In this document: positions 16,154 to 23,915 of the stretch, in pieces
Layout: each line of letters opens with the position of its first letter
Position numbering within the stretch: the first letter of the stretch is position 1
DNA from: Rhodospirillales bacterium
GTDB lineage: Bacteria > Pseudomonadota > Alphaproteobacteria > Acetobacterales > Acetobacteraceae
Direction of reading: 5' to 3'
DNA: 37,741 nt
Assembly: GCA_025352565.1 (NCBI GenBank)
Contig: JANXTF010000110.1
Span: 1-37,741, forward strand
Translations under genes and position numbers: made by a program
Notes under the pieces: generated by a model
The model's input: the letters and a program-made list of their open reading frames with translations, nothing else
Databases searched by the model: none
What the model was told of the DNA's origin: nothing

Positions 16154-16793
16154 CCAGGGCGGTCTGCATGATGGCCTTGGTGGCGGCGGCGCCCCATAGC
16201 TCGTAGCCGATGGTCGTGTGGTGCTGGCCGTCATAGGTCGGCCACTCGCCGGGCTTGGAGAACTTCAACGAATCCACGTATTCGCACGGGGCCACCGAGG
16301 TGGCGAGCAGATCCGAAAGCTCCTTCACGCGGGCGAAGTTCTTGCCGAACGGGCCGCCTTCGTTGCCCCATGAGGTGCCCAGCCAGATGCAGCCGACATT
16401 CTCCGACGCGATCTTGGAGGTCAGCACATGGATCTGCTCCTTGATCCAGCTGACCGGCAGGGTGGGCTGGCCGTATGCCGCAAGGGTGTCGGCGATGCCG
16501 ATGACGACGACCTGTGGATGGTGCCGGCGGATGAGGTCGGTGACCGACCAGCTGCTGGCGGTCTTGGCGCGGTCTTCCACGACGGGCGCGTTCTGGATGT
16601 GCACCGCGGTGCCGCAGGGCGTGACCCTGGGCACGACCCAGCCGCCGGGAATCGAGGCGCAGGCGCCGTAGGTGACGACGCTGGCGCCCTCCTCCAGCAG
16701 GCGGTCGTGCAGGGTGGAAATCAGATATGTGTTATGCGCGAATTGGCTCGCGCCGATGATGAGAAAGCCGATGCCGGTCAGGATGCTGCTCAT
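16134..16793 (-). CDS. SGNH/GDSL hydrolase-like protein
   Basis: The 219-residue protein starts with a short hydrophobic strand leading to IIGASQ (Ser16 in the GDS position, written GAS here). TYGACAS (about 41-47) is in the block II Gly region and DGQHHTTIGY (188-197) gives the C-terminal Asp188/His191 pair. The block III Asn is not evident: IGIADTL has Ala where Asn is expected. It could be an esterase/acyltransferase accessory protein, but the altered GDS and missing Asn leave activity uncertain. Start ATG 16791-16793 was chosen because similarity begins there; upstream in-frame codons overlap clpP. Its 3' end overlaps mccA by 20 bases antisense. Confidence 0.68.
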   Translation of the reverse strand: MSSILTGIGFLIIGASQFAHNTYLISTLHDRLLEEGASVVTYGACASIPGGWVVPRVTPCGTAVHIQNAPVVEDRAKTASSWSVTDLIRRHHPQVVVIGIADTLAAYGQPTLPVSWIKEQIHVLTSKIASENVGCIWLGTSWGNEGGPFGKNFARVKELSDLLATSVAPCEYVDSLKFSKPGEWPTYDGQHHTTIGYELWGAAATKAIMQTALVKRLER

Positions 16794-16816
16794 GCCGTAC
16801 AAGTAACGTGCTACGC

Positions 16817-16854
16817 CGCGCGTCCGCAATCGAAATGTGTATTGCGGACGCGCG
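16817..16854 (-). terminator. Strong 14-bp inverted repeat between clpP and the SGNH gene
   Basis: A perfect 14-bp stem (16817-16830 with 16841-16854) encloses a 10-base loop, beginning 7 bases after the clpP stop in the minus-strand direction. It lacks the T-tract of a canonical intrinsic terminator. It probably ends or trims the clpP transcript, or protects its 3' end; a protein-binding site is also possible. Confidence 0.5.
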
Positions 16855-16860
16855 CCGGTA

Positions 16861-17544
16861 TCAGCCCGCGTCGAGTTCCTTGGCCGATGCCACGACTTTG
16901 GCCACCATGCCGTAGGCGATCGCTTCCTCCGCACTCATCCAGTAGTTGCGGTCGGTGTCGCGCGAGACCTTCTCGTAGGTCTGGCCGGTCTCGCGGGCGA
17001 TCAGGCGGTTGAGACGCTCCTGCATCTTGATGATCTCGCGGGCCTCGATCTCGATATCGACCGCCGGGCCGCGCACGCCGCCCATCGGCTGATGCAGCAG
17101 AAAGCGCGTGTTGGGCAGGCAGAAGCGGCGGTCCCTGTGGCCGGCGAGGAAGATCAGCGCGCCGGCGCTGGCGACCCAGCCGGTGCCGACCATGCGAATC
17201 GGGGCCACGCTGTCCACGAAGCGGATCATGTCGTGGATGGTGTCGCCGCTCTCCACATGGCCGCCCGGCGAGTTGACGTAGACGTCGATCGGCTTGTCGG
17301 AGGCACCGGCGAGCGCCAGCAGCCGGCCGGTGACGTCGCGGGCTACCTTGTCGTTGATGGCGCCGAACACGAGCACCTTGCGCTGGTTGAACAGGCGGGT
17401 TTCCAGCTCGTTGACCGGGGCCGAGAGGGTCTTGTTGTCCTCCGGCTCCTTGGGCTCGGGACCCAGCGGCTCGGGCACGTCGGGGCCGGTGGGGTCGGGC
17501 TCGTCGTCTTCATCCATGCGGGGAGCGAAGCGGGCGTCGATCAT
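16861..17544 (-). CDS. ClpP-type serine protease subunit with acidic N-terminal extension
   Basis: The 227-residue protein is a ClpP homologue with the full catalytic triad: Ser126 in GWVASAGALIFLAG, His151 in FLLHQPMGG and Asp196 in SRDTDRNYWMSAEE. The serine context differs from the canonical AASMGA of housekeeping ClpP, and residues 10-38 form an acidic, proline-rich extension. Neither clpX nor lon is adjacent, so this is probably a second ClpP that forms tetradecamers with, or apart from, the main one and needs a Clp ATPase partner. Start ATG 17542-17544 has GGAG about 8 bases upstream; a start at Met10 is possible. It is divergent from the secreted protein gene at 17728. Confidence 0.85.
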   Translation of the reverse strand: MIDARFAPRMDEDDEPDPTGPDVPEPLGPEPKEPEDNKTLSAPVNELETRLFNQRKVLVFGAINDKVARDVTGRLLALAGASDKPIDVYVNSPGGHVESGDTIHDMIRFVDSVAPIRMVGTGWVASAGALIFLAGHRDRRFCLPNTRFLLHQPMGGVRGPAVDIEIEAREIIKMQERLNRLIARETGQTYEKVSRDTDRNYWMSAEEAIAYGMVAKVVASAKELDAG

Positions 17545-17727
17545 GGGTGTCTCCAGTTCAGGCGCGGAAATTGGGGTGGGCGGCGACGAATGTCGAGAGC
17601 TTGCGCCCCCGGGCGTCTGGGGAGCGGCTGTTTCCGTTCGTCGCACTAGCTTACACGCCGTTCGATCCATGCCACCCTCTCGCCATGTTGCCGCGGTTTG
17701 ATGGCGGCCATCAAACAGGAGGTTGTC

Positions 17728-18021
17728 ATGAAGATATCGGTTCGTTCGACGCTTCTGGCGGCGGTGTTCGCCGCGGGTTTCGCCGGCGCCGCGCAGGCGC
17801 AGTACTACCGGGAGGTCCCGGCGCTGCGCTACGAGGTGGTGCCGCCGCCGCGGGGCGATCGGTTCCTGTGGCAGCCGGGCCACTGGGGCTGGAACGGTTA
17901 CCGTCATGTTTGGGCGGGCGGGCGCTATGTGGAGCGCCGGCCGCAATGGGACCACTACGAGCATGGGCGGTGGGAAAACCGCTACGGCCGCCCGCTGTGG
18001 GTGGCGCCCGGCTGGCGCTGA
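17728..18021 (+). CDS. Small secreted YXWGXW-repeat-like protein
   Basis: The 97-residue protein starts with a clear signal peptide (about 1-24, ending AAQAQ). The mature part is rich in aromatic residues and glycine: PGHWGWNGYRHVWAGGRY, HGRWENRYGRPLWVAPGWR. This repeat pattern is that of YXWGXW/BcpO-related periplasmic proteins of unknown function. AGGAGG at 17717-17722 precedes the ATG by 5 bases, a strong ribosome site. It stands alone between divergent clpP and the following ABC genes (84 bases). Confidence 0.8.
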   Translation: MKISVRSTLLAAVFAAGFAGAAQAQYYREVPALRYEVVPPPRGDRFLWQPGHWGWNGYRHVWAGGRYVERRPQWDHYEHGRWENRYGRPLWVAPGWR

Positions 18022-18105
18022 GCGGGTAACGGCCACGGCCACGGCTTGCAAGTTTGGGGCGCGGGCGCACACAATGTGGTGACATGAACCCATTGGGATA
18101 GCTCG

Positions 18106-19623
18106 ATGCGCAAATCTTTGCTGGCGGCCGTGGCCGTATTTCCGATGATCGGTGTCGCATCCGCCCAGGAGGCGCCGACGCAGACGCTGCGCATCGCGCT
18201 GCGGGAAGACCCCGACCTGCTGGACCCGACGCTGGCACGCACAGTGATGGGGCGGATCGTGTTCGCGGGTCTGTGCGACAAGCTGTTCGACATCGACGAG
18301 AAGCTGAACATCGTGCCCCAGCTGGCGACGGGGTACGACTGGACCGATGGCAGGACGCTGATCCTGCACCTGCGCGACGGCGTGCTGTTCCATGACGGCA
18401 CCAAGATGGATGCGGCCAGCGTGAAGTACAGCCTGGAGCGGCACATCGCGACGCCGGGCAGCGCGCGGCGGGCGGAGGTCGACGCGATCGACCAGATCGC
18501 CGTGGTCGATCCCTTGACCGTGAAGCTGACGCTCAAAAGCCCCAATTCGCCGCTGGTGGCCCAGCTGACCGACCGCGCGGGGATGATCGTCTCGCAGAAG
18601 GCGGCCGAGGCGGCGGGAAAGGATTTCGCGCTGAAGCCGGTCTGTGCCGGGCCGTTCAAGTTCGCCGAACGGGTGGCGCAGGACCGCATCGTGCTGGATC
18701 GGTTCCCGGAATACTGGGACGCCAAGAACATCCATTTCGCGCGGGTGATCTATCAGCCGATCACCAACACCGCCACGAGGCTGGCCAATCTGCAGGCGGG
18801 CGCCATCGACCTCACCGAGCAGGTGGTGCCGAGCGATCTGGAGGCGGTGCGGAAGAACCCGAAGCTCAAGATCGTGGAATCGAGCGGGCTCGGCTACCAG
18901 AGCGTCACCTGGAACACCAGCCACGGCCCTCGGGCGCAGAGCCCGGTCGGGCAGAATGCGATGGTCCGCAAGGCATTCGAGCTTTCGATCGACCGGGAAG
19001 CGGCGATCCAGGTGGTCTATGCCGGTGTCTACACGCCGACCGCGCAGGCGGTGGCGGCGTCGAGCCCGTATTATTCGCCCGGCGTGAAGGTGCCGGCGCG
19101 GGACGTGGCGAAAGCCAAGGAATTGCTGAAGCAGGCGGGCGTGAAGCTCCCGGTGACGTTCACCATGATGACGCCGACCAACTCCGACACCATGCAGCTG
19201 GCCGAGGTCATGCAGGCGATGTCGGCCGAGGCGGGGTTCGACATGAAGATTCAGGCGACCGAATTCGCCTCGTCGCTCGATACCGCCGACCGGGGCGATT
19301 TCGAGGGCTACGTCGTCGCGTGGTCCGGCCGCGTGGACCCGGACGGCAACCTGTTCAATTTCGTCCACAGCACCGGGCCGCTTAATTATGGCCGCTATGC
19401 CAATCCCGAGGTCGATCAGTGGCTGGCGCAGGCCCGCATCGAAACGGCGGTGCCGGCGCGGCAGGCGCTCTACGCCAAGGTCGCGGCAAAGGTCGCCGAG
19501 GACCAGCCTCTTATGTACATCTATGACCCCAAGAACATCGTCGGCATGTCGGTCAAGGTGAGCGGGTTCAAGGCGGTGCCGGACGGGCTGATCCGGCTGC
19601 AGGGGGTGACGAAGGCGCCCTGA
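18106..19623 (+). CDS. Family-5 extracytoplasmic solute-binding protein
   Basis: The 505-residue protein has a signal peptide (residues 1-20, cleavage after VASA) and the SBP_bac_5 domain starting TLRIALREDPDLLDP. It is the periplasmic receptor of a peptide/nickel-type ABC importer whose two permeases follow directly (TGATG overlap with the first). It is strongly similar along its length to the binding protein at 6050 (LCDKLFDIDE, LTDRAGMIVS, VCAGPFKFAERVAQDRIVL), indicating duplication. The ligand is unknown; glutathione, dipeptide and other small solutes are all used by this family. Confidence 0.9.
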   Translation: MRKSLLAAVAVFPMIGVASAQEAPTQTLRIALREDPDLLDPTLARTVMGRIVFAGLCDKLFDIDEKLNIVPQLATGYDWTDGRTLILHLRDGVLFHDGTKMDAASVKYSLERHIATPGSARRAEVDAIDQIAVVDPLTVKLTLKSPNSPLVAQLTDRAGMIVSQKAAEAAGKDFALKPVCAGPFKFAERVAQDRIVLDRFPEYWDAKNIHFARVIYQPITNTATRLANLQAGAIDLTEQVVPSDLEAVRKNPKLKIVESSGLGYQSVTWNTSHGPRAQSPVGQNAMVRKAFELSIDREAAIQVVYAGVYTPTAQAVAASSPYYSPGVKVPARDVAKAKELLKQAGVKLPVTFTMMTPTNSDTMQLAEVMQAMSAEAGFDMKIQATEFASSLDTADRGDFEGYVVAWSGRVDPDGNLFNFVHSTGPLNYGRYANPEVDQWLAQARIETAVPARQALYAKVAAKVAEDQPLMYIYDPKNIVGMSVKVSGFKAVPDGLIRLQGVTKAP

Positions 19624-20567
19624 TGGGCGGCTTCCTCGGGCGGCGCCTGGCCCTGGTGCTGCCGACGCTGCTCCTGGTCAGCATCCTGGTGTTCGGACTG
19701 CAGCAGCTGATGCCGGGCGATCCGGCGCTGGCGCTGGCCGGCGAGGAGCGGGACCCGCTCGTTCTCGCGCAGATACGCACCGAGCTGATGCTGGATCGGC
19801 CGCTTGCGGTGCAGTACGCCCATTGGATCGGGCGGGTGGTGCAAGGCGACCTAGGCGTTTCCTGGCGCATCCGTATGCCGGTGGCGCGCCTGATCGGCGA
19901 GAAGCTGCCGGTGACGGCGCAGCTTGGCTTCATGGCGTTCGTCATCGCACTCGGCATCGGCATCCCCGCCGGCATCGTGTCGGCGGTGAACCGCAACGGG
20001 TTCCTGGACTATGCCGCCAACATCGTTGGGCTGGCCGGGCTGTCCACGCCGAATTTCTGGCTCGGGATCATGCTGATCCTGCTGATCTCGGTGAACCTCG
20101 GCTGGCTGCCGCCATCGGGCTATGTGTCGCTGGCGGAGGATTGGCGGCAGAGTCTGGCCACCACGATCATGCCGGCCTTCGTGCTGGGCAACGCGATCGC
20201 GGCCATCCTGATGCGCCATACGCGAAGTGCCATGCTGACGGCGATGGACCAGGACTACGTGCGGACGGCGCGGGCCAAGGGTTTGCGGGAATGGCGCGTG
20301 GTGATCCGCCACGCCTTCCGCAACGCGCTGGTGCCGGTGGTGACGCTGGGGGCGCTGGAACTCGGCACGCTGCTGTCCGGCGCCGTGCTGACGGAACAGG
20401 TGTTCAGCATTCCGGGGTTCGGCAAGCTGATCGTGGACGCGGTGTTCAACCGCGACTACCCGGTGGTGCAGGGCGTGGTGCTGGTGACGGCGACGATCTA
20501 TGTCGGCCTGAACCTGCTGGCCGACGTGCTGTACGTGCTCATCAATCCGCGGTTGCGCGTCGCTTGA
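19623..20567 (+). CDS. ABC transporter permease, DppB/GsiC type
   Basis: The 314-residue inner-membrane protein has about six hydrophobic helices. The N-terminal FLGRRLALVLPTLLLVSILVF is the usual first helix, and the EAA loop (RTARAKGLREWRVVIRHAFRNAL) contacts the ATPase. FSIPGFGKLIVDAV near the C-terminus is typical of DppB/OppB-type permeases. ATG 19623 overlaps the binding-protein stop; its own stop overlaps the next permease start. It forms a heterodimeric channel with that permease. No DppD/DppF-like ATPase is encoded in the window. Confidence 0.93.
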   Translation: MGGFLGRRLALVLPTLLLVSILVFGLQQLMPGDPALALAGEERDPLVLAQIRTELMLDRPLAVQYAHWIGRVVQGDLGVSWRIRMPVARLIGEKLPVTAQLGFMAFVIALGIGIPAGIVSAVNRNGFLDYAANIVGLAGLSTPNFWLGIMLILLISVNLGWLPPSGYVSLAEDWRQSLATTIMPAFVLGNAIAAILMRHTRSAMLTAMDQDYVRTARAKGLREWRVVIRHAFRNALVPVVTLGALELGTLLSGAVLTEQVFSIPGFGKLIVDAVFNRDYPVVQGVVLVTATIYVGLNLLADVLYVLINPRLRVA

Positions 20568-21415
20568 GCGGCTCGGTGCAGAGTCCGGCCCGGCTCGCGG
20601 TCCGGCGGTTCTTCCGGCGGCCGGCCGCGGTGATCGGGCTGGTGGTCGTGGCGGCGTTCGTGCTGGTGGCGGTGCTGGCGGTTTTCGTGGCGCCGTTCGA
20701 CCCGATCGCCACCAGTTGGACCACGATCCGCAAGGCGCCCAGCTGGCAGCATTGGATGGGGACGGACGAGAACGGCCGGGATGTGCTGTCGCGGGTGATC
20801 CATGGCGCGCGGGCCAGCATGTTGGCCGGCGTGGTGTCGGTGGCAATCGCGGCGGGCATCGGCGTGCCGACCGGGCTGTTGGCCGGCTTCGCGCGCGGCA
20901 AGACGGACATGGTGATCGGGCGGGTGGCGGATGCCATGTTGGCGGTGCCGTTCCTGGTGTTGGCGATCGCGCTGGCCGCGTTCCTCGGGCCGTCGTTGCG
21001 CAACGCCATGGTGGCGATCGGGGTGACGGCCGCACCCGTGTTCATGCGGGTGGCGCGCGGGGCCACCATGGATGCCGCCACCAACGAGTATGTCGAGGCG
21101 GCGCGCGCGCTGGGCAATCCGGCATGGCGGGTGGCGGTGCGGCACGTGGCGCCCAACATCGTGGCGCCGGTGATCGTGCAGGCGACGCTGGCCATCGCAA
21201 CCGCGATCATCGCGGAGGCGAGCCTGTCCTTCCTGGGTCTCGGCCAGCAGCCGCCTTCGCCGTCCTGGGGGTCGATGCTGAATTCGGCGCAGCGCTTTTT
21301 GAGCCAGGCGCCGTGGCTGGCGATCTTCCCAGGGGCGGCGATCTTCCTGGCCGTGCTCGCGTTCAACCTCGTGGGCGACGGACTGCGTGACGCGCTCGAC
21401 CCGCGCGGGAAGTGA
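20564..21415 (+). CDS. ABC transporter permease, DppC/GsiD type
   Basis: The 283-residue protein has the DppC/OppC layout: a first helix around residues 20-45, then the family motif HWMGTDENGRDVLSRVIHGAR, further helices, and the EAA loop EYVEAARALGNPAWRVAVRHVAPN. It ends with FNLVGDGLRDALDPR, diagnostic of this family. The start taken is TTG 20564, overlapping the DppB-type stop as TTGA; an in-frame GTG at 20576 is the alternative, and no in-frame ATG fits. Partner of the preceding permease. Confidence 0.92.
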   Translation: MSGSVQSPARLAVRRFFRRPAAVIGLVVVAAFVLVAVLAVFVAPFDPIATSWTTIRKAPSWQHWMGTDENGRDVLSRVIHGARASMLAGVVSVAIAAGIGVPTGLLAGFARGKTDMVIGRVADAMLAVPFLVLAIALAAFLGPSLRNAMVAIGVTAAPVFMRVARGATMDAATNEYVEAARALGNPAWRVAVRHVAPNIVAPVIVQATLAIATAIIAEASLSFLGLGQQPPSPSWGSMLNSAQRFLSQAPWLAIFPGAAIFLAVLAFNLVGDGLRDALDPRGK

Positions 21416-21428
21416 ACAGGAGATTGCG

Positions 21429-21734
21429 ATGCGGATTCGGTTGGCGGCGGCGGTGCTGTTTGGTGGCGTGGCGCTGTCGGGTAGCGTGGCGCTGGCACAG
21501 CCGGCGCGGAACGCGAACGTGTACGACGGTCTGAACCACCAGCCCACGGGCGGCGGCTCGGTGTCGGCGCGGGATGCGCGCGATCTGGATCGCATGAATG
21601 GGCCGTTGCAGGAGAGGGCGCAACAGAGCGCCGGGGCGCCCGAAGTCGGTCGCAACATCTATGGCGTGCAGCCGGGCGGGGTCGTGCCGATCACGCCCAC
21701 GGACGGGCACGCGGGGTCCGGCGTCTCACGCTGA
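21429..21734 (+). CDS. Small secreted protein of unknown function
   Basis: The 101-residue protein has a signal peptide (about 1-24, ending VALAQ) and a mature, hydrophilic, Gly/Ser/Pro-rich remainder with ARDARDLDRMNG and VPITPTDG. No family is recognised. It lies 13 bases after the DppC-type gene and has CAGGAGA just upstream of ATG 21429, so it may be co-transcribed with the ABC genes. Its 3' end, including the stop codon, is duplicated in tandem (21718-21753). Confidence 0.72.
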   Translation: MRIRLAAAVLFGGVALSGSVALAQPARNANVYDGLNHQPTGGGSVSARDARDLDRMNGPLQERAQQSAGAPEVGRNIYGVQPGGVVPITPTDGHAGSGVSR

Positions 21735-21753
21735 GCCGGCGTCTCACGTTGAG
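21718..21753 (+). repeat. 18-bp tandem duplication across a stop codon
   Basis: CCGGCGTCTCACGCTGAG (21718-21735) is followed immediately by the same 18-mer with one C-to-T change (21736-21753). The unit carries the TGA stop of the upstream small gene, and because 18 is divisible by three the second stop is in frame. The result is a back-up stop six codons later. Confidence 0.9.
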
Positions 21754-21809
21754 GTTGCCAGACAGGGGCCGGCGCTGCACCTTCCCGCCAACATGACGGG
21801 AGAAGACCG

Positions 21810-22877
21810 ATGCGGGCATGGGCCGTGGTCGAGAATGGGCAGCCGCTGCGCGAGATAGAGCTGCCGACGCCGGAACCGACCGGCACGCAAGTGCTGCTCG
21901 AGACCACGTATTGCGGCGTGTGCCACTCGGACCTGCATATCTGGGAAGGCCAGTACGACCTGGGCGGCGGGCGGGTGATGAACCTGAAGGACCGGGGCGT
22001 GGTGCTGCCGCTGGCGATGGGGCACGAGATCGTCGGCCGCGTGGTCAAGCTGGGGCCGGAGGCCACGGGCGTCGCGGTGGGCGACATCCGCATCGTGTTC
22101 CCGTGGGTGGGATGCGGGCATTGCCCGGCCTGCCTGGGCGACGAGGACAACATGTGCCTCACGTCGCACAGCATCGGCGTGTTCGAGAATGGCGGCTACG
22201 GCACCCATGTCATCGCGCATCACCCGCGCCATCTGGTCGATCCCGGCACGCTCGATCCGGCGGTGGCGGCGACCTATGCGTGTTCGGGCATCACGGTGCT
22301 GTCGGCCATCAAGAAGGTGATGCCGATGCCGCCCGACGAGCCGGTGGTACTGGTCGGCGCGGGCGGCCTCGGGCTGAACGCCATCGCGGTGCTGAAGGCG
22401 ATGGGGCATCGCAACATCGTCGTGGTCGATATCAGTGCCGAGAAACGTGCGGCGGCGGAGAAGGCGGGGGCCAGGAAGACCGTCGATGGCAGCGGCGAGG
22501 ACGTGGTGGCGCGGCTGACCGAGGCGTGCGGCGGGGCGGGCAGCGTGGGGGCGGTGATTGATCTCGTGAATGGGACCGCCACGGCGCAATTCGCGTTCGC
22601 GGCGTTGCGCAAGGGCGGCAAGCTGATCCAGGTCGGGCTGTTCGGCGGTGAGCTGACGCTGCCGCTGCCGCTCATGGCGATCCGCGCGCTGACCATCCAG
22701 GGCAGCTATGTCGGCAGCGTGAAGGATTTGCGGGAGCTGGTGGCGCTGGCGCAGAATGGCGGCCTCGAAGCGCTGCCGGTCAGCGTGGTGCCGCAATCCG
22801 AGGCGAACGATGCGCTGATGCGTTTGCGGGACGGCAAGATCACAGGGCGCGTCGTTTTGAAGGCGGAAGCGGCATGA
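21810..22877 (+). CDS. Zinc-dependent alcohol dehydrogenase, medium-chain (MDR) family
   Basis: The 355-residue protein is a classical zinc MDR. The catalytic zinc site includes Cys35 (YCGVCHSD), His72-Glu73 (GHEIVG) and probably Cys158. The structural zinc site has four cysteines at 102, 105, 108 and 116 (CGHCPACLG...C). The NAD(P)-binding motif VGAGGLGLNA follows. It oxidises an alcohol or reduces an aldehyde in the cytoplasm; the substrate is not identifiable. GGGAGA lies upstream of ATG 21810. It overlaps the next oxidoreductase (ATGA at 22874-22877), so the two form a unit. Confidence 0.88.
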   Translation: MRAWAVVENGQPLREIELPTPEPTGTQVLLETTYCGVCHSDLHIWEGQYDLGGGRVMNLKDRGVVLPLAMGHEIVGRVVKLGPEATGVAVGDIRIVFPWVGCGHCPACLGDEDNMCLTSHSIGVFENGGYGTHVIAHHPRHLVDPGTLDPAVAATYACSGITVLSAIKKVMPMPPDEPVVLVGAGGLGLNAIAVLKAMGHRNIVVVDISAEKRAAAEKAGARKTVDGSGEDVVARLTEACGGAGSVGAVIDLVNGTATAQFAFAALRKGGKLIQVGLFGGELTLPLPLMAIRALTIQGSYVGSVKDLRELVALAQNGGLEALPVSVVPQSEANDALMRLRDGKITGRVVLKAEAA

Positions 22878-23884
22878 GCGATAAATTGTTGAAATCGGTC
22901 GTCCTGCGCAAGCGGCCGGACGGCGAACCGCGCGAGAGCGATTTCGAGGTGGTCTCGGGCGCGATGCCGGTGCCCGGCCCGGGGCAGGTGCTGACGCGCA
23001 ACATCTGGCTGTCCATCGACCCGTATATGCGCGGCCGGTTGTCGGACCGGAAATCCTACGCCGCGCCAGTGGAGATCGGGGCCGTGATGGAAGGCGAGAC
23101 GGCGGGCGAGGTGGTGGTCTCGAACGATCCCGCCTTCGCGCCCGGCGATCATGTGGTCGGCGCGCGGGGCTGGCAGTCCCACACGGTTTGCTCCGGGAGG
23201 CAGTTGACCAAGATCGCGCCGGGCGGGGCGCGGCTGTCCGCCTATCTCGGCGTGCTCGGGATGCCGGGTGTGACCGCCTATTCGGGCATGAAGGATATTG
23301 GCGCACCCAAGGCGGGCGAGACCGTGGTTATCAGTGCGGCCTCCGGCGCCGTGGGCTCGGTGGCGGGGCAGCTTGCCAAGCGGGCGGGCGCGCGGGTGGT
23401 GGGTATCGCGGGGGGCGCCGAAAAGTGCCTGTGGGTGCAGGAAAGCCTCGGCTTCGACGAGTGCGTCGACCATCGCGCATCGGACCTGACGGGCGCGCTG
23501 GTGGATGCGTGCCCGAAGGGGATCGACGTGTATTTCGAGAACGTGGGCGGTGCCGTGCAGGAGGCGGTGTTCCCGCTGCTGAACCCGTTCGGGCGGGTGA
23601 TCATGTGCGGGATGGTGTCGCAGTACAATGCCCGCGCGATGGAGCCGGGGCCGAACCTGATGGCGGTGGTGGGCAAGCGCCTGCGCATCCAGGGGCTGAT
23701 CGTCTCCGACAAGCCGGAGCGGTTCGCGGAGTGGCGGGCGCTGGCGGCCCCGTGGGTCGCGGATGGGAGCCTGCGGTTCCGCGAGGACGTGATCGACGGG
23801 CTGGAGAACGCGCCGGCTGCGTTGATCGGGATTCTCGGCGGCAAGAATTTCGGCAAGCTGCTGGTGCGGGTGGGCAAGGAGTGA
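22874..23884 (+). CDS. Zinc-independent NADP-dependent oxidoreductase, CurA/leukotriene B4 12-hydroxydehydrogenase type
   Basis: The 336-residue MDR protein lacks zinc ligands and carries the family N-terminus (NIWLSIDPYMRGRLSD), the Rossmann loop AASGAVGSVAGQLAK and FENVGGAVQEAV. These place it with curcumin reductase CurA/prostaglandin reductase/YncB enzymes, which reduce carbon-carbon double bonds of alpha,beta-unsaturated carbonyls with NADPH. It is coupled to the upstream alcohol dehydrogenase, so the pair could interconvert an unsaturated alcohol or aldehyde (inference). Its stop is 31 bases from the convergent isochorismatase-fold gene. Confidence 0.88.
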   Translation: MSDKLLKSVVLRKRPDGEPRESDFEVVSGAMPVPGPGQVLTRNIWLSIDPYMRGRLSDRKSYAAPVEIGAVMEGETAGEVVVSNDPAFAPGDHVVGARGWQSHTVCSGRQLTKIAPGGARLSAYLGVLGMPGVTAYSGMKDIGAPKAGETVVISAASGAVGSVAGQLAKRAGARVVGIAGGAEKCLWVQESLGFDECVDHRASDLTGALVDACPKGIDVYFENVGGAVQEAVFPLLNPFGRVIMCGMVSQYNARAMEPGPNLMAVVGKRLRIQGLIVSDKPERFAEWRALAAPWVADGSLRFREDVIDGLENAPAALIGILGGKNFGKLLVRVGKE

Positions 23885-23915
23885 AAGGCGGCGGAATGCG
23901 CTTCACCTTCCGGCG

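Noticed and set aside
14084-16234. Open frame of over 700 codons antisense to mccA
   Set aside because: The composition is Arg/His-rich as expected from the complement of high-GC codons, and mccA on the other strand is complete.
18045-18075. TTGCAA-N18-CACAAT as a promoter for the second binding protein
   Set aside because: The -10 match and spacing are poor, so it cannot be separated from chance.
16861-19368. 835-codon minus-strand frame that includes clpP at its end
   Set aside because: Only the last 227 codons are ClpP; the rest is antisense to the secreted protein and binding-protein genes and shows no domain.
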